Shown here: piece after piece, positions 49,430 to 58,479 of the stretch
How the letters are laid out: every line of letters starts with the position of its first letter
Numbering within the stretch: the stretch's first letter is position 1
NCBI GenBank assembly: GCA_030752605.1
Contig: JASMDX010000021.1
Location: forward strand, 1-64,000
Direction: 5' to 3'
From: GCA-2731375 sp002731375
GTDB lineage: Bacteria; Pseudomonadota; Alphaproteobacteria; GCA-2731375
Length of the DNA stretch: 64,000 nucleotides
The notes under the pieces: model-generated
Told to the model about the DNA's origin: nothing
The model's database searches: none
What the model saw: the letters and a program-made list of their open reading frames with translations, nothing else
Position numbers and translations under genes: made by a program

Positions 49430-50983
49430 ATGCCCATGCTGACAGATTATACCTCCTACGCCGACGCCCAGCGCCATTGCTCCAAGGATACCTTGTGGGC
49501 ATTGTTTGATGGTGACCGCACGGCCCTGAACATCACTCACGAATGCCTCGAACGCCATCCCCGAGACCGTGTCGCCGTGCGGATCGCGCTGGCGGAGGGT
49601 GGTTCGGAAAGTTACAGCTTTGGCGAATTGTCCGATTGGTCCGGGCGCTACGCCAATTTTCTGTACGCCAAAGGCATCGCACCGGGCGAGCGGGTGGCCC
49701 TAATGGTAGAGCCGTCCCTGCCGTTTTACGTCGCCCTGTACGGCTCCATGAAGGCGGGCTGCGTGGCGGTGCCCATGTTTACTCTATTTGGCCCTGACGC
49801 CCTGCGCCTACGCGTTGGCGACTGCCAGCCAAAGTTATTGCTGCTAGCGCCGGAAAAGGCGGGTCTGGCGGCAGATACGGGCTGCGATACGATTATCGCA
49901 GACAGTGATTTCATGGCCGGCCTGGAAAACCACGAAATTCTGTTTGAGCTGGCCACCAATGGCCGCGACATGGCCATGTATCAATACACCTCCGGCACCA
50001 CGCGGGAGTTGCCCGATGCGGTGAAGCATCACCACCAATCCATCGTCACCGTCATGCTAGCGGCTCTTTACGGTACCGGTACCCGGCCCGGCGACCGCTT
50101 CATGTGCCCCTCGTCAACGGCCTGGGGCCATGGCCTGTGGCATGGCACGCTTTCACCCCATGCCCTCGGCGTCACCACGGCCAGCTACGCCGGCAAGTTC
50201 GATCCCGAGCGCCTGATGGCGGCCCTGGAGGAATTCGAAATTACCAACCTGTCAGCGGCGGCGACCCATTACCGCATGATGAAGAATGCCAGCGGCGCCG
50301 ACCACTACAACTTCAAACTCGAAAAGCTGAGCTTCACCGGCGAGCCCATGGATACGGACACCGCCCAGTGGGCCAAGCAGACCTTTGGTCAATATCCCGG
50401 CAGCTTTTACGGCACGACCGAGGTCGGCGTGCTGCTGGGCAGCTATCCCGGTGCCGAGGACCTGCCTGCAAAGCTGGGCGCCCTGGGCATGCCCATGCCG
50501 GGACAGCAGGTTGCCATTCTGGACCCAGATGGCAAACCCTGTGGCCCGGATGAGGTCGGCGAGATCATGGTGATGCGCCGGGACGGCTGGTTCCCCACCA
50601 AGGACCGGGGTCATATCGATAGTGAAGGCTACTTCTTCCACGGCGGGCGGGCAGATGACGTTATCATCTCGGCTGGTTGGACCATGAGCGCCATGGAGAT
50701 CGAGGATACCCTGCTAAAACACGGCGATGTATTGGAGGCCGCCGCCATCGGCGTGCCGGATCCGGACGAGATCCGCGGCCTGGTGGTTAAGGCTTTCATC
50801 GTTTCGGAGCGGACGGGCGATGACGGCTTTATCGCGGAGTTGCAAGAATTCGCCCAGGAAAACCTGAGCCGTCATGAATATCCCCGCATTGTTGAATTCA
50901 CCACTGAACTGCCCAAAACACCGGCAGGCAAAGTTAATCGCAAAATACTGCGGGACCGCGAAGCGGCAGCACGAGGAGACTAG
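49430..50983 (+). CDS. AMP-dependent acyl-CoA ligase with variant P-loop
   Basis: A 517-residue ANL-superfamily ligase. The adenylation loop reads YTSGTTRELPDAVKHHH in place of TSGTTGxPK, so a Gly becomes Arg and the Lys is displaced. FYGTTEVG, DRGHIDSEGYFFHGGRADDVI and the C-terminal PKTPAGKVNRK lysine segment are normal. Start choice is uncertain: ATGs at 49364, 49385, 49388, 49430 and 49436 are in frame and none has a strong RBS. It is followed three bases later by a MaoC-type gene. Confidence 0.85.
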   Translation: MPMLTDYTSYADAQRHCSKDTLWALFDGDRTALNITHECLERHPRDRVAVRIALAEGGSESYSFGELSDWSGRYANFLYAKGIAPGERVALMVEPSLPFYVALYGSMKAGCVAVPMFTLFGPDALRLRVGDCQPKLLLLAPEKAGLAADTGCDTIIADSDFMAGLENHEILFELATNGRDMAMYQYTSGTTRELPDAVKHHHQSIVTVMLAALYGTGTRPGDRFMCPSSTAWGHGLWHGTLSPHALGVTTASYAGKFDPERLMAALEEFEITNLSAAATHYRMMKNASGADHYNFKLEKLSFTGEPMDTDTAQWAKQTFGQYPGSFYGTTEVGVLLGSYPGAEDLPAKLGALGMPMPGQQVAILDPDGKPCGPDEVGEIMVMRRDGWFPTKDRGHIDSEGYFFHGGRADDVIISAGWTMSAMEIEDTLLKHGDVLEAAAIGVPDPDEIRGLVVKAFIVSERTGDDGFIAELQEFAQENLSRHEYPRIVEFTTELPKTPAGKVNRKILRDREAAARGD

Positions 50984-50986
50984 ATC

Positions 50987-52141
50987 ATGAATGGCGAAAG
51001 CCAAATCGAGGAAAGTGCCGGAAGATTCCCGAAAATTACCGAGCGCGGCCTGGAAGATCTCCAAAAGCGCATTGGCGTCAAGATCGAGACCATGCCCGAA
51101 CCCTGGTGTTATGAAGCAACACGCGACAATATCCGCCACTATGCCAACGGCATCGGTGACGACAACCCGCTTTGGTGCAATCCCGAATACGCCGCCAAGA
51201 CCCAGTATGGCGGCCTGATCGCGCTGCCCAGTTTCCTATTCGCCACCAACCGGATCATCTCGGGCTATGTGGGCGGTCTGCCGGGAATTCACGCTATGTG
51301 GGCCGGGGCCGATTGGACCTGGCACAAAAACATCCGCCGTAACGACGAAATCCGCTGCGAAGCCTGGCTGAAAGAACTGATTCCCCACGACACGCAGTTT
51401 TCAGGCCGCGCCATCCAGCAAATTTATCATGTGGAGTTCTATAATCAGGACGGCGACAATATCTGCAGCGCCGATAGCTGGTGCTTCCGAACTGAGCGCG
51501 ACAAGGCGCGGGAAGACGGCACCAAGTACAAGGCGGCGCAAAAAGGCCAGTTGACCTACAGTGACAACGAACTGGTCGATATCTATCGCCATTATGCTAA
51601 GGAAGAAATACGCGGGGCCAAAACCCGTTATTACGAAGACGTAACAATCGGTGAAAAACTACCAACTCAGCTAAAAGGCCCCATGACCGTCACGGGTTTC
51701 ATCTGTTACGCGCAAGGCTGGGGCGGATTGTACATTCGCGCCAACAAGCTGGCCTGGCAACAAATCCACAAGCATCCCGGCCTGGGCATTACCAATCGTT
51801 TTAACATTCCCGATTGTCCCGAACGGGTGCATTGGGAGAACGATTTCGCGACCGAGGTCGGGGCGCCCGGTGCCTATGACTACGGTCCGGAGCGTAATTC
51901 CTGGCTGACCCACCACATCACCAATTGGATGGGCGACGACGGTTTCCTGGCCAACCATAAATGCCGTATCCGCCGTCACAATCCCGAGGGCGACGTACTC
52001 TATATTAACGGCGAGGTAAGCAACAAATTCGTCGACGACCAGGGCCGTCATTGCGTTGAAATCAACCAAAAAGCGCACCAGCAGGACGACGAATTGTCGA
52101 TTCAGGGCACGGGCATCGTGGTGCTACCGGCGCGGGGATAG
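50987..52141 (+). CDS. Double MaoC-like/FAS1 dehydratase-region protein
   Basis: A 384-residue protein with an N-terminal MaoC-like half (YEATRDNIRHYANGIGDDNPLW, YGGLIALPSFLFA) and a degenerate second half (YYEDVTIGEKLP ... MTVTGFICYAQGWGG). The IGDDNPLW segment corresponds to the D/H hydratase motif of this family. It is an acyl-CoA hydratase-type protein, or a relative acting on the product of the adjacent ligase. GGAG lies upstream, overlapping the end of the ligase gene. Confidence 0.85.
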   Translation: MNGESQIEESAGRFPKITERGLEDLQKRIGVKIETMPEPWCYEATRDNIRHYANGIGDDNPLWCNPEYAAKTQYGGLIALPSFLFATNRIISGYVGGLPGIHAMWAGADWTWHKNIRRNDEIRCEAWLKELIPHDTQFSGRAIQQIYHVEFYNQDGDNICSADSWCFRTERDKAREDGTKYKAAQKGQLTYSDNELVDIYRHYAKEEIRGAKTRYYEDVTIGEKLPTQLKGPMTVTGFICYAQGWGGLYIRANKLAWQQIHKHPGLGITNRFNIPDCPERVHWENDFATEVGAPGAYDYGPERNSWLTHHITNWMGDDGFLANHKCRIRRHNPEGDVLYINGEVSNKFVDDQGRHCVEINQKAHQQDDELSIQGTGIVVLPARG

Positions 52142-52207
52142 GATCCGTTCGTACCAGACCCGCTTTGCCCCATAGCGGTCCAGGGCAGGATCGCGTCGAG
52201 CCTTGAG

Positions 52208-52320
52208 AAGTCAACATGACTGATAATAGGAAGATAAGAGGATACCAACGGCACAAGAGAAAGCTTTTCGCCTCATGCATGTTGACTTTAAGCATGGCAA
52301 ACTCAGCTTAATGTTGACTA
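52208..52320. repeat. Inverted AAGTCAACATG / CATGTTGACTT repeats
   Basis: An 11-bp perfect inverted repeat (52208-52218 and 52278-52288) encloses 59 nt, and a third partial copy (ATGTTGACT) lies at 52311-52319. It sits between convergent genes (maoC-like ending 52141, ThDP beta ending 52340). No transposase is near. Confidence 0.4.
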
Positions 52321-52339
52321 GCTAATCCAATGTATTATG

Positions 52340-52975
52340 TCAAAAATTTCCGAGCAAAGCCGAACGAAAACGGTCCTTTAGGGTGACGCCATCCTTGGGC
52401 GGCATGGTGCCGATTGGATTGCCTTCAGCCTTGATCTTGATGGACCAAAAGCCTGGCCCCTTGGCATTCCGGATTGCCGGCAGGGCGGCCTTGAATTCAT
52501 TATCGGAGCTGATGCCGCTCGCACTTTCAAAACCGGCGGCCAGGGCCATGGCCGGCAGATCAGCGCCGCCGGCAGTATGCGTCAACTGCATGCCAGTTTC
52601 GCCGTAGCGTTCGTTGTCGCAGACCACGACAGCCAGATTATCTGGCCGTTGCGAGCCGATGGTGGTCATCGCACCCAGTCCCATCAACATCTCGCCATCG
52701 CCAGTGATCACCAGGACGCGGCGGTCAGGTTGTGCCATGGCCAGGCCAAGGCCCATGGCCGCCGCCCCGCCCATGGCGCCCCACAGGGGAAAATTCAGCG
52801 GATGATCGCCCGCGGCGGTGCAGTCCCAGACCGGTGCGCCCAGGCCCGCCACCACCAGCATGTCGCCACGATCCGCCAGCAATTCCGCCACCACCTCGCG
52901 CCGGTGCAGAGGGTAATTTGCCGCGCGGCCACGATTGAGAGTTCCATTCATTGCCTGACCCATTGAATTGCTCAT
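52340..52975 (-). CDS. Split ThDP decarboxylase, beta (cofactor-binding) subunit
   Basis: A 211-residue C-terminal-type ThDP domain, like the beta subunit of sulfopyruvate decarboxylase (ComE) or the C-terminal half of phosphonopyruvate decarboxylase. The ThDP motif is GDGEMLMGLGAM ... CDNERYGETG (G92-D93-G94 and N121), and the G-M-G-G-A-A-A-M-G stretch follows the family. It begins three bases after the alpha gene. Substrate is not decided by sequence. Confidence 0.88.
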   Translation of the reverse strand: MSNSMGQAMNGTLNRGRAANYPLHRREVVAELLADRGDMLVVAGLGAPVWDCTAAGDHPLNFPLWGAMGGAAAMGLGLAMAQPDRRVLVITGDGEMLMGLGAMTTIGSQRPDNLAVVVCDNERYGETGMQLTHTAGGADLPAMALAAGFESASGISSDNEFKAALPAIRNAKGPGFWSIKIKAEGNPIGTMPPKDGVTLKDRFRSALLGNF

Positions 52976-52978
52976 GGA

Positions 52979-53503
52979 CTATTTCCCAAAACTCTTTGCG
53001 CCGATTACGGACTGCCCGATCAGCACCGCCGCCTGGGCCGAGCCCTCGAACGTCATACGCGCGGCGGCGGCCACGCTCTCGCCCATCCTGGCCGGATCAT
53101 CAACCGGAAAAACCAGGCATTCCGAGGCCTCCAGAACCTTTGGCGTCAATTGCCCCATGGGCACCTGCCAGGGATTGAATTCGCCCCACTGCCCCCGCAT
53201 GGTCACCAGCATCAACAAGGGAAAGCGGCAGATCCGCGCCAGCGACAGCATATTGATGCAGTTGCCCACGCCCGACGATTGCATCAACAACACCCCGCGC
53301 TGATCGCCCAGCCAGGCACCGGCGAGGACGGCGATGCCCTCCTCCTCCGTGGTCAGGGGTACCAGGCGCATGTCATCAGCGGCATCGCACCGCTTGATCA
53401 ATTCCGAATGGCCGGCGTCGGGCACATATGCGACTTGGCGCACCCGCCATTCACGCAGCACTGAAAAATTTGCCTCGGTCCAATCGACCTCGTTTGGCTC
53501 CAT
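52979..53503 (-). CDS. Split ThDP decarboxylase, alpha subunit
   Basis: A 174-residue N-terminal-type ThDP domain like ComD. The Glu that activates ThDP lies in TTEEEGIAVLAGA (about 51-63). QSSGVGNCINML and MRGQWGEFNPWQVPMG are family-typical. With the beta subunit it would form an alpha-beta decarboxylase of sulfopyruvate, phosphonopyruvate or a similar 2-oxo acid. GGGAG precedes the ATG. Confidence 0.87.
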   Translation of the reverse strand: MEPNEVDWTEANFSVLREWRVRQVAYVPDAGHSELIKRCDAADDMRLVPLTTEEEGIAVLAGAWLGDQRGVLLMQSSGVGNCINMLSLARICRFPLLMLVTMRGQWGEFNPWQVPMGQLTPKVLEASECLVFPVDDPARMGESVAAAARMTFEGSAQAAVLIGQSVIGAKSFGK

Positions 53504-54246
53504 TGGCGCAACACTCCCGTTACCTGCCGCAAAAATTAAGCTTGCCTGGTATAGCCGCTCACCCGCCTATTGGACAAGCAGGCAGCGCTCCGCCAATTGA
53601 TGAAGGGCCGCGTCCAGCAAGGCTTCCGAGTCATCGTTGGCAGCCTGGGAGTGTTCGCGGTCATCGAACCGGGCAACGGCGGCCAGCACCCCCCCGCGAT
53701 CCGTTTGTCCATCCAAAAGAGGCAGCGATTGCCCCGTGAAGGGATTAGACAATGGTCACACCGCGGTGCCGCAGGTCGGCCACGTAGACATCCTGCCGGG
53801 CTTGCCACCGCGCGATGGGCAGCAGATTGCCGCCGGACGCACAGCCTAGTTGAGCACCCTGGCCCCAGCAACCTTCGCCGGTATCAATCCGTGCAGACGT
53901 CCCACCACATACAGATGATCCGGATGCGATAATGGCGCCGGCCGGCTGGCGTAGAGCGTAATCTAATAAGTTTCCTGTAGCGAGGCAGTATTTATGATTT
54001 TAGTTTACCATCATGCGGGCGCCGTGCTAGCGTCGCCGCACGATGAAACGCCAGCGCACATCGGTCGCGGAACAGCATCCGCCAAAATTCATCGCCTTTC
54101 TTTGGTGAAGCTCTCCGTCTGCCTGAGCGGCGGATGAATATCGCCGCGCTTTCCCGTTTCTCAACCATACAAATGATCCATGCGCCGTGGCGAAGCCCAC
54201 ATCCAGGCGACCCGGCCACGGAACAAAGCCAGCAGGAAACCCTGTC
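53504..54246. other. Gene-poor stretch with decayed coding traces before trpE(G)
   Basis: No intact gene is visible. On the minus strand two frames carry protein-like stretches that seem to belong together but are out of register: about 53752-53965 (ending VADLRHRGVTIV) and 53567-53752 (NPFTGQSLPLLDG to LAERCLLVQ). A frameshift near 53750 would join them. I do not recognise the family. On the plus strand a 38-codon frame (54134-54250, one Trp) ends in the trpE(G) ATGA. No tandem-Trp leader peptide as in rhizobial trpE(G) was found. Confidence 0.35.
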
Positions 54247-56430
54247 ATGACCGATTATTCATTCGTTTCACTTTCGGGCATCGTGATCGACCGCACCGAC
54301 CGAAAGATCAATTTTCAACGCGGCATCGACTTCATGGTCGACGCCCTGAACAACACCCGCGGCGCCTTCCTCTCCTCCGGCGTCGAGGATCAGGACCGTT
54401 ATTCGCGCTGGGAGTTCGGCTTTATCGACCCTCCGTTGGAGATCGTCGCCCATGCCGAGCAATTCCGCCTCTCGGCCCTGAACCCACGCGGCGTGCCACT
54501 GCTGGCCATGTTGAGGCCCTTGTTGCTGAAGGACCCGGACATCGAGCTGAAGTCGGAGACGGAGGAAAACCTGATCCTGAGTGTGGCCCGCCCGGAGCGT
54601 ATGTTCGCCGAGGAGGAACGCAGCCGGCAGCCATCCACATTCACGCCCATTCGGGCACTGATGGCTGAATTCAACGGCATGAATGATGATTTTCTCGGCC
54701 TTTGGGGCGCCTTTGGCTTTGATCTGATTTATGAGTTCGAGCAGATGTCCCTGTCCATGCCCCGGACCAGGGACGACAAGCTGTTGCACCTGTATCTGCC
54801 CGACCGGATCATGGTGATGGACCGCCGCCTGGAAGTCGCCTTTGCCCATGAATACGAGTTCACCCGGCGTGCGCTGAGCACCCACGGCATGGGCGAAACC
54901 GCCTTCACTGGCGTCACCCAGCCCTCCAGTCCCAATATGGCTTCCGATGGCGCAATCACATCCGATCACAGCCCGGAAGATTATATGGGCAAGGTCGAGG
55001 GCGCCCGCGAACGCATCCGTGTGGGCGATATCTTCGAGGTTGTGTTGAGCCGCAAATATCAAACCGCCTATCACGGCCCACCGTCCGAGATGTTCCGTTT
55101 GATGCAGCGCATCAACCCGTCCCCCTACGAATTCTTTTTCCAGTTCGCCAACGAGCAGCTGATCGGCGCCTCGCCCGAGATGTTCGTGCGCGTGGACGGC
55201 GACAGGGTGGAATCTTCGCCTATTTCAGGCACCGCGCGCCGGGGCGACAACGCCATGGAAGATGCCGAGCGTATACTGGCGCTGTACAATTCCTGGAAGG
55301 ACGAGGTTGAGTTGACCATGTGCACGGACGTGGACCGCAATGACAAATCGCGAATCTGCCGGCCCGGCACCATAAAGCTGCTGGCCCGGCGCGCCATCGA
55401 ACGCTATGCCGGGCTGTTCCACACCGTCGATCACGTGGAAGGCCGCATGCGGGAAGGCTTTGACGGTATCGACGCCTTCCTATCGCACATGTGGGCCGTC
55501 ACCCTAACCGGGGCGCCAAAGCGCAAGGCGGTGGAGATTATCGAGGATGTGGAGGTTTCACCCCGACGCTGGTACGGCGGCGCCATCGGCGCCTTGATGT
55601 TCTCGGGCACTATCAATACCGGCATCACCATCCGCACGGTGCATCTGGAAAACGGCCGGGCCGATTACCGGGTTGGCGCCACCCTGGTCTGGGATTCCGT
55701 GCCGGCTGAGGAGGAGGAAGAGACCAGAATTAAATCGACGGCATTTTTCAAGGCCGTCGCCTCCCTTGGCGCCCAGGGGCCCGAAGTGGTGGAAGCACCC
55801 GCCGCACTGAAGTATTCCGACGTCTCCATCATCATGGTCGATAACGAAGACAGCTTCGTGCATACCCTAGCCGATTATTTCCGCCAGACCGGTGCGGAAG
55901 TGAAAACCTTCCGCCATGGCGCCCCGGCCCTCGCCGCGCTGGCCGAAAAACCTGACCTGGTGATCCATTCGCCGGGCCCTGGCCAGCCCAAAGACTTTGG
56001 CGTCCCCGATCTGGTGCGCACCGTCGCCGACCTGGGCATCCCGCAATTCGGCATCTGTCTGGGCCTACAGGGCATGGTCGAGGCCTTCGGCGGCGAACTG
56101 ACCATCATGGACGAGCCCCGCCACGGCAAATACTGGCAGCTAAGCCATGGCGGCAGCGGCATTTTTGACGGCATCGAAGCCGATTGCCGGGTTGGCGGCT
56201 ATCATTCCCTGCTGGCAGTGTCCGAAAAAATACCCGACGAACTGGATGTCATCGCCCACAACGAGCATGACATGGTGATGGCCATCAAACACAAGACTCT
56301 GCCCCTTGCAGCGGTGCAGTTCCATCCAGAGAGCATCCTGTCCATGGACAACCAGGCTGGCCTGCAAATCGTCGAAAACGTCCTGGCGACCCTATTGCCA
56401 GAGAAAGGCACGGCGGAACAGGCGGCGTAG
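54247..56430 (+). CDS. trpE: Fused anthranilate synthase TrpE(G)
   Basis: A 727-residue fusion of anthranilate synthase components I and II, which makes anthranilate from chorismate and glutamine. The chorismate-binding domain includes GASPEMFVRV, ESSPISGTARRG and GTINTGITIRT. The glutamine amidotransferase domain (from about 535) has C604 in GICLGLQ and H693/E695 in FHPES. This fused form is typical of Rhizobium, Azospirillum and relatives. The ATG at 54247 fits the start of the domain and an AGGA; a GTG at 54187 is also in frame. No other trp genes are in the window. Confidence 0.93.
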   Translation: MTDYSFVSLSGIVIDRTDRKINFQRGIDFMVDALNNTRGAFLSSGVEDQDRYSRWEFGFIDPPLEIVAHAEQFRLSALNPRGVPLLAMLRPLLLKDPDIELKSETEENLILSVARPERMFAEEERSRQPSTFTPIRALMAEFNGMNDDFLGLWGAFGFDLIYEFEQMSLSMPRTRDDKLLHLYLPDRIMVMDRRLEVAFAHEYEFTRRALSTHGMGETAFTGVTQPSSPNMASDGAITSDHSPEDYMGKVEGARERIRVGDIFEVVLSRKYQTAYHGPPSEMFRLMQRINPSPYEFFFQFANEQLIGASPEMFVRVDGDRVESSPISGTARRGDNAMEDAERILALYNSWKDEVELTMCTDVDRNDKSRICRPGTIKLLARRAIERYAGLFHTVDHVEGRMREGFDGIDAFLSHMWAVTLTGAPKRKAVEIIEDVEVSPRRWYGGAIGALMFSGTINTGITIRTVHLENGRADYRVGATLVWDSVPAEEEEETRIKSTAFFKAVASLGAQGPEVVEAPAALKYSDVSIIMVDNEDSFVHTLADYFRQTGAEVKTFRHGAPALAALAEKPDLVIHSPGPGQPKDFGVPDLVRTVADLGIPQFGICLGLQGMVEAFGGELTIMDEPRHGKYWQLSHGGSGIFDGIEADCRVGGYHSLLAVSEKIPDELDVIAHNEHDMVMAIKHKTLPLAAVQFHPESILSMDNQAGLQIVENVLATLLPEKGTAEQAA

Positions 56431-56431
56431 T

Positions 56432-56694
56432 TCAAGGTAATGATGGCTGTCCCGAAGCAGGTTCCTTCGGTATGGGCGCCCGCATCAGACCTTTTGTAAT
56501 TTCGCTGACGCGGCTACGCACTTCCGCCGCGTCGTAAGCGGCTTGCATCAGCAGCCAGTGATCGGCGGTCGAACCTATAACGGTTTCCAATCGCAATGCC
56601 CTCTCCACCGATAAACTGCTTCTGGCGGCAACCGGCTTCCGTCACCCCTTTCGCAAAACCGCTTTAAGCCGCGATGTCGAATGGAGTTGATTAT
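56432..56694 (-). pseudogene. Deletion scar of a higBA toxin-antitoxin module
   Basis: Starting near 56694 one minus-strand frame reads SIRHRGLKRFCERGDGSRLPPE, the N-terminus of HigB/RelE-type killer proteins, with ATA at the start position. From about 56630 a different frame reads LSVERALRLETVIGSTADHW then LLMQAAYDAAEVRSR, the C-terminus of HigA antitoxins, ending at 56432. The toxin's C-terminus and the antitoxin's N-terminal HTH are missing, so one deletion joined the two genes. Assignments are from family memory, not a search. Confidence 0.6.
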
Positions 56695-56757
56695 TGGAAA
56701 GATTGCAGCTCGTCGCGCGACATTATACAAACAATATCGCTGACCACGGCCAGCGCC

Positions 56758-57543
56758 TCAATTGCCCTTAAAGGTTGGCGGGCGCTTGGCCAGATAGGAC
56801 CCGGCGGCGTGGGCCGCGTCCTCGGTCTCGGCGGAGAGGATATTCTGGTCAAAATCCATATGCATGATGGAACGGTCAAGGGCGCCGGAGATCGCATTGA
56901 CGCTGCGCTTGATCATCTGCGCCGCCACGGGAGGCTGGCCGGCGTAGTGCCGGGCCCATTCCATGGCCTTGTCAATGACCTGATCCGTTTCGACCATTTC
57001 ATCCAGCGCGCCCCATTCCAACAGGGTCGGCCCCGGAATATGCTTGCCGCCAATTACCAACTGCTTGGCCCGCGCCGGACCTACCAGGTGAACGCAGAGC
57101 GGCAGGCTCTGCCACATCAGATTGACGCCGATCAAAATCTCCGGATAGGACATGAAACAATCGCGAGCGCCGATGCGGAAGTCCAGCGCCGTGGCGATGC
57201 AGGCCCCACCGCCCATGGCGGCGCCGTTCCAGGCGGCGATGGTGATTTGGTCCATGTCCAGCAAGGATTGGATGCAGCGCTGGCCCATGCGGGTATTGCG
57301 GCGATGCACCGTGAGGCGGGGATGCCGCGGCAGCTTGCCGGTCAGATCGGCGCCTGAATTGAAGTGTTTGCCGGCGCCGGTGAAGATCACCACCCGGGCC
57401 TCCTCGTCATCGCGGAAGCTGAGCGCGGCATGCTCGATCTCCTCGAGATGGCGATAGTTGAGCGCGTTGGCCTTCTCCGGCCGATTGAAGGTCACCGTCG
57501 CGATCTCGCTGCCCCGTTCCACCTTGATATGTTGATAATCCAT
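56758..57543 (-). CDS. Enoyl-CoA hydratase/isomerase family protein
   Basis: A 261-residue crotonase-fold enzyme: FTGAGKHFNSGADLTGKLP and WNGAAMGGGACIATALDFRIG form the oxyanion hole. EILIGVNLMWQSLPLCVHLVG matches the catalytic region in position. The ATG at 57543 is preferred over 57636 because homology starts there and a GAGG lies upstream. It follows a small gene (57642-57809) on the same strand. Confidence 0.9.
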   Translation of the reverse strand: MDYQHIKVERGSEIATVTFNRPEKANALNYRHLEEIEHAALSFRDDEEARVVIFTGAGKHFNSGADLTGKLPRHPRLTVHRRNTRMGQRCIQSLLDMDQITIAAWNGAAMGGGACIATALDFRIGARDCFMSYPEILIGVNLMWQSLPLCVHLVGPARAKQLVIGGKHIPGPTLLEWGALDEMVETDQVIDKAMEWARHYAGQPPVAAQMIKRSVNAISGALDRSIMHMDFDQNILSAETEDAAHAAGSYLAKRPPTFKGN

Positions 57544-57641
57544 GCCCGCCACCTCTACGAAACCCCTTGCATTTCCTCGCCCCGACCGTATCGGGATCAG
57601 CCCACAATAACAACCAGGGGCCGGACCGGGGTTCACCCGCC

Positions 57642-57809
57642 TTAAGTCCAGCGCACGGTATCTTGCTGATCCTCGGCGCTGAGCAGCGTTGTGGTGTAGA
57701 CATAGGTGTCATCGCACAGATCGTAACGGCGGGAAAGTTGACGGCGCACCTCGGCCTCGCGCAGACAATTGATAGTATGTTCCGGTGTTTTTAGTTTTCC
57801 TTGGCTCAT
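57642..57809 (-). CDS. Unrecognised 55-residue protein
   Basis: The ATG at 57809 has a near-ideal RBS (GGAGGAATTT). The product starts MSQGKLKTPEHTINCLREAE and ends DQQDTVRWT. It is charged and hydrophilic, with two Cys (15 and 32), no signal peptide and no membrane segment. Codon use matches neighbours. It sits 98 nt before the enoyl-CoA hydratase gene on the same strand. I do not recognise a family. Confidence 0.6.
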   Translation of the reverse strand: MSQGKLKTPEHTINCLREAEVRRQLSRRYDLCDDTYVYTTTLLSAEDQQDTVRWT

Positions 57810-58246
57810 AAATTCCTCCAAATCTGAGGTTCATAGCAAGCTAAAATCTCTCGCCCTAATCGGACCACTTCTACCAGAGCAGGCCAACTAAACGGCAAGT
57901 GTGAGGAAAGCTATGAATATCCATGACAGTATTTTCATGCGGCGTTCCTTTTACTAATTAGTTACAGGTACAAAACCTTAACGCTATTTCATTGATATAG
58001 CGTATGCTCGCCGTAACCATAAACCTTGCAAGAATTTCATGTAGAATTGATCAACTTATATGGAATATAAGCCGCATAATTGCACCGGCCCTTCCGCATG
58101 AGCGCGCCCATTATCCGAGAATTATGGACACGGTTTTGAATATGGTTTTTAGATACGGGAGCTTCACAAGCCATGGTCGCGCCGCTATCCTTGCATCATG
58201 GACAAACCCGATGAAAGCGCTTGTCGCGGGGATGGGGAAACAAAGC
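57810..58246. other. AT-richer intergenic region upstream of ferredoxin-P450
   Basis: About 437 nt without a convincing gene. A 7-bp inverted repeat ACGCTAT/ATAGCGT (57981-57987 and 57997-58003, 9-nt loop) could be an operator. The region presumably holds the divergent promoters for the small minus-strand gene and for ferredoxin-P450. Confidence 0.4.
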
Positions 58247-58444
58247 ATGCGGGTCAGAGTAATCACGGACAAATGTGAAGGGCATAATCGCTGTTGTGCC
58301 TTAGCGCCGGAATTGTTTGACGCGGATGACTATGGCATCGCCACGGCGCTGAACGATGGCGCGGTTCCGCCGGAACTTGAGGCGCAGGCAAGGCTGGCGG
58401 TGGAAAACTGCCCGGAATACGCTATCGAGATCTTCGACAAATAA
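58247..58444 (+). CDS. Small P450-type ferredoxin ([3Fe-4S])
   Basis: A 65-residue ferredoxin with Cys ligands C10 and C16 (CEGHNRC) and C55 (ENCPEYAI), with the central Cys position absent. This three-Cys arrangement is typical of [3Fe-4S] ferredoxins that pair with bacterial cytochrome P450. A further C17 is present. The frame is open upstream to 58004, but the domain starts at 58247. It lies 35 nt before the P450 gene. Confidence 0.9.
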   Translation: MRVRVITDKCEGHNRCCALAPELFDADDYGIATALNDGAVPPELEAQARLAVENCPEYAIEIFDK

Positions 58445-58479
58445 GACACATTGGGGGAAACTGGGGGACAATTGGGATC

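Noticed and set aside
52208..52320. Insertion sequence suggested by the inverted AAGTCAACATG repeats
   Set aside because: The interval is too short for a transposase and no target-site duplication is visible.
45627..53503. A cysteate/sulfopyruvate degradation pathway (CuyA-like plus ComDE-like)
   Set aside because: The genes are 6 kb apart with unrelated genes between, and no xsc, sulfite exporter or taurine genes are present.
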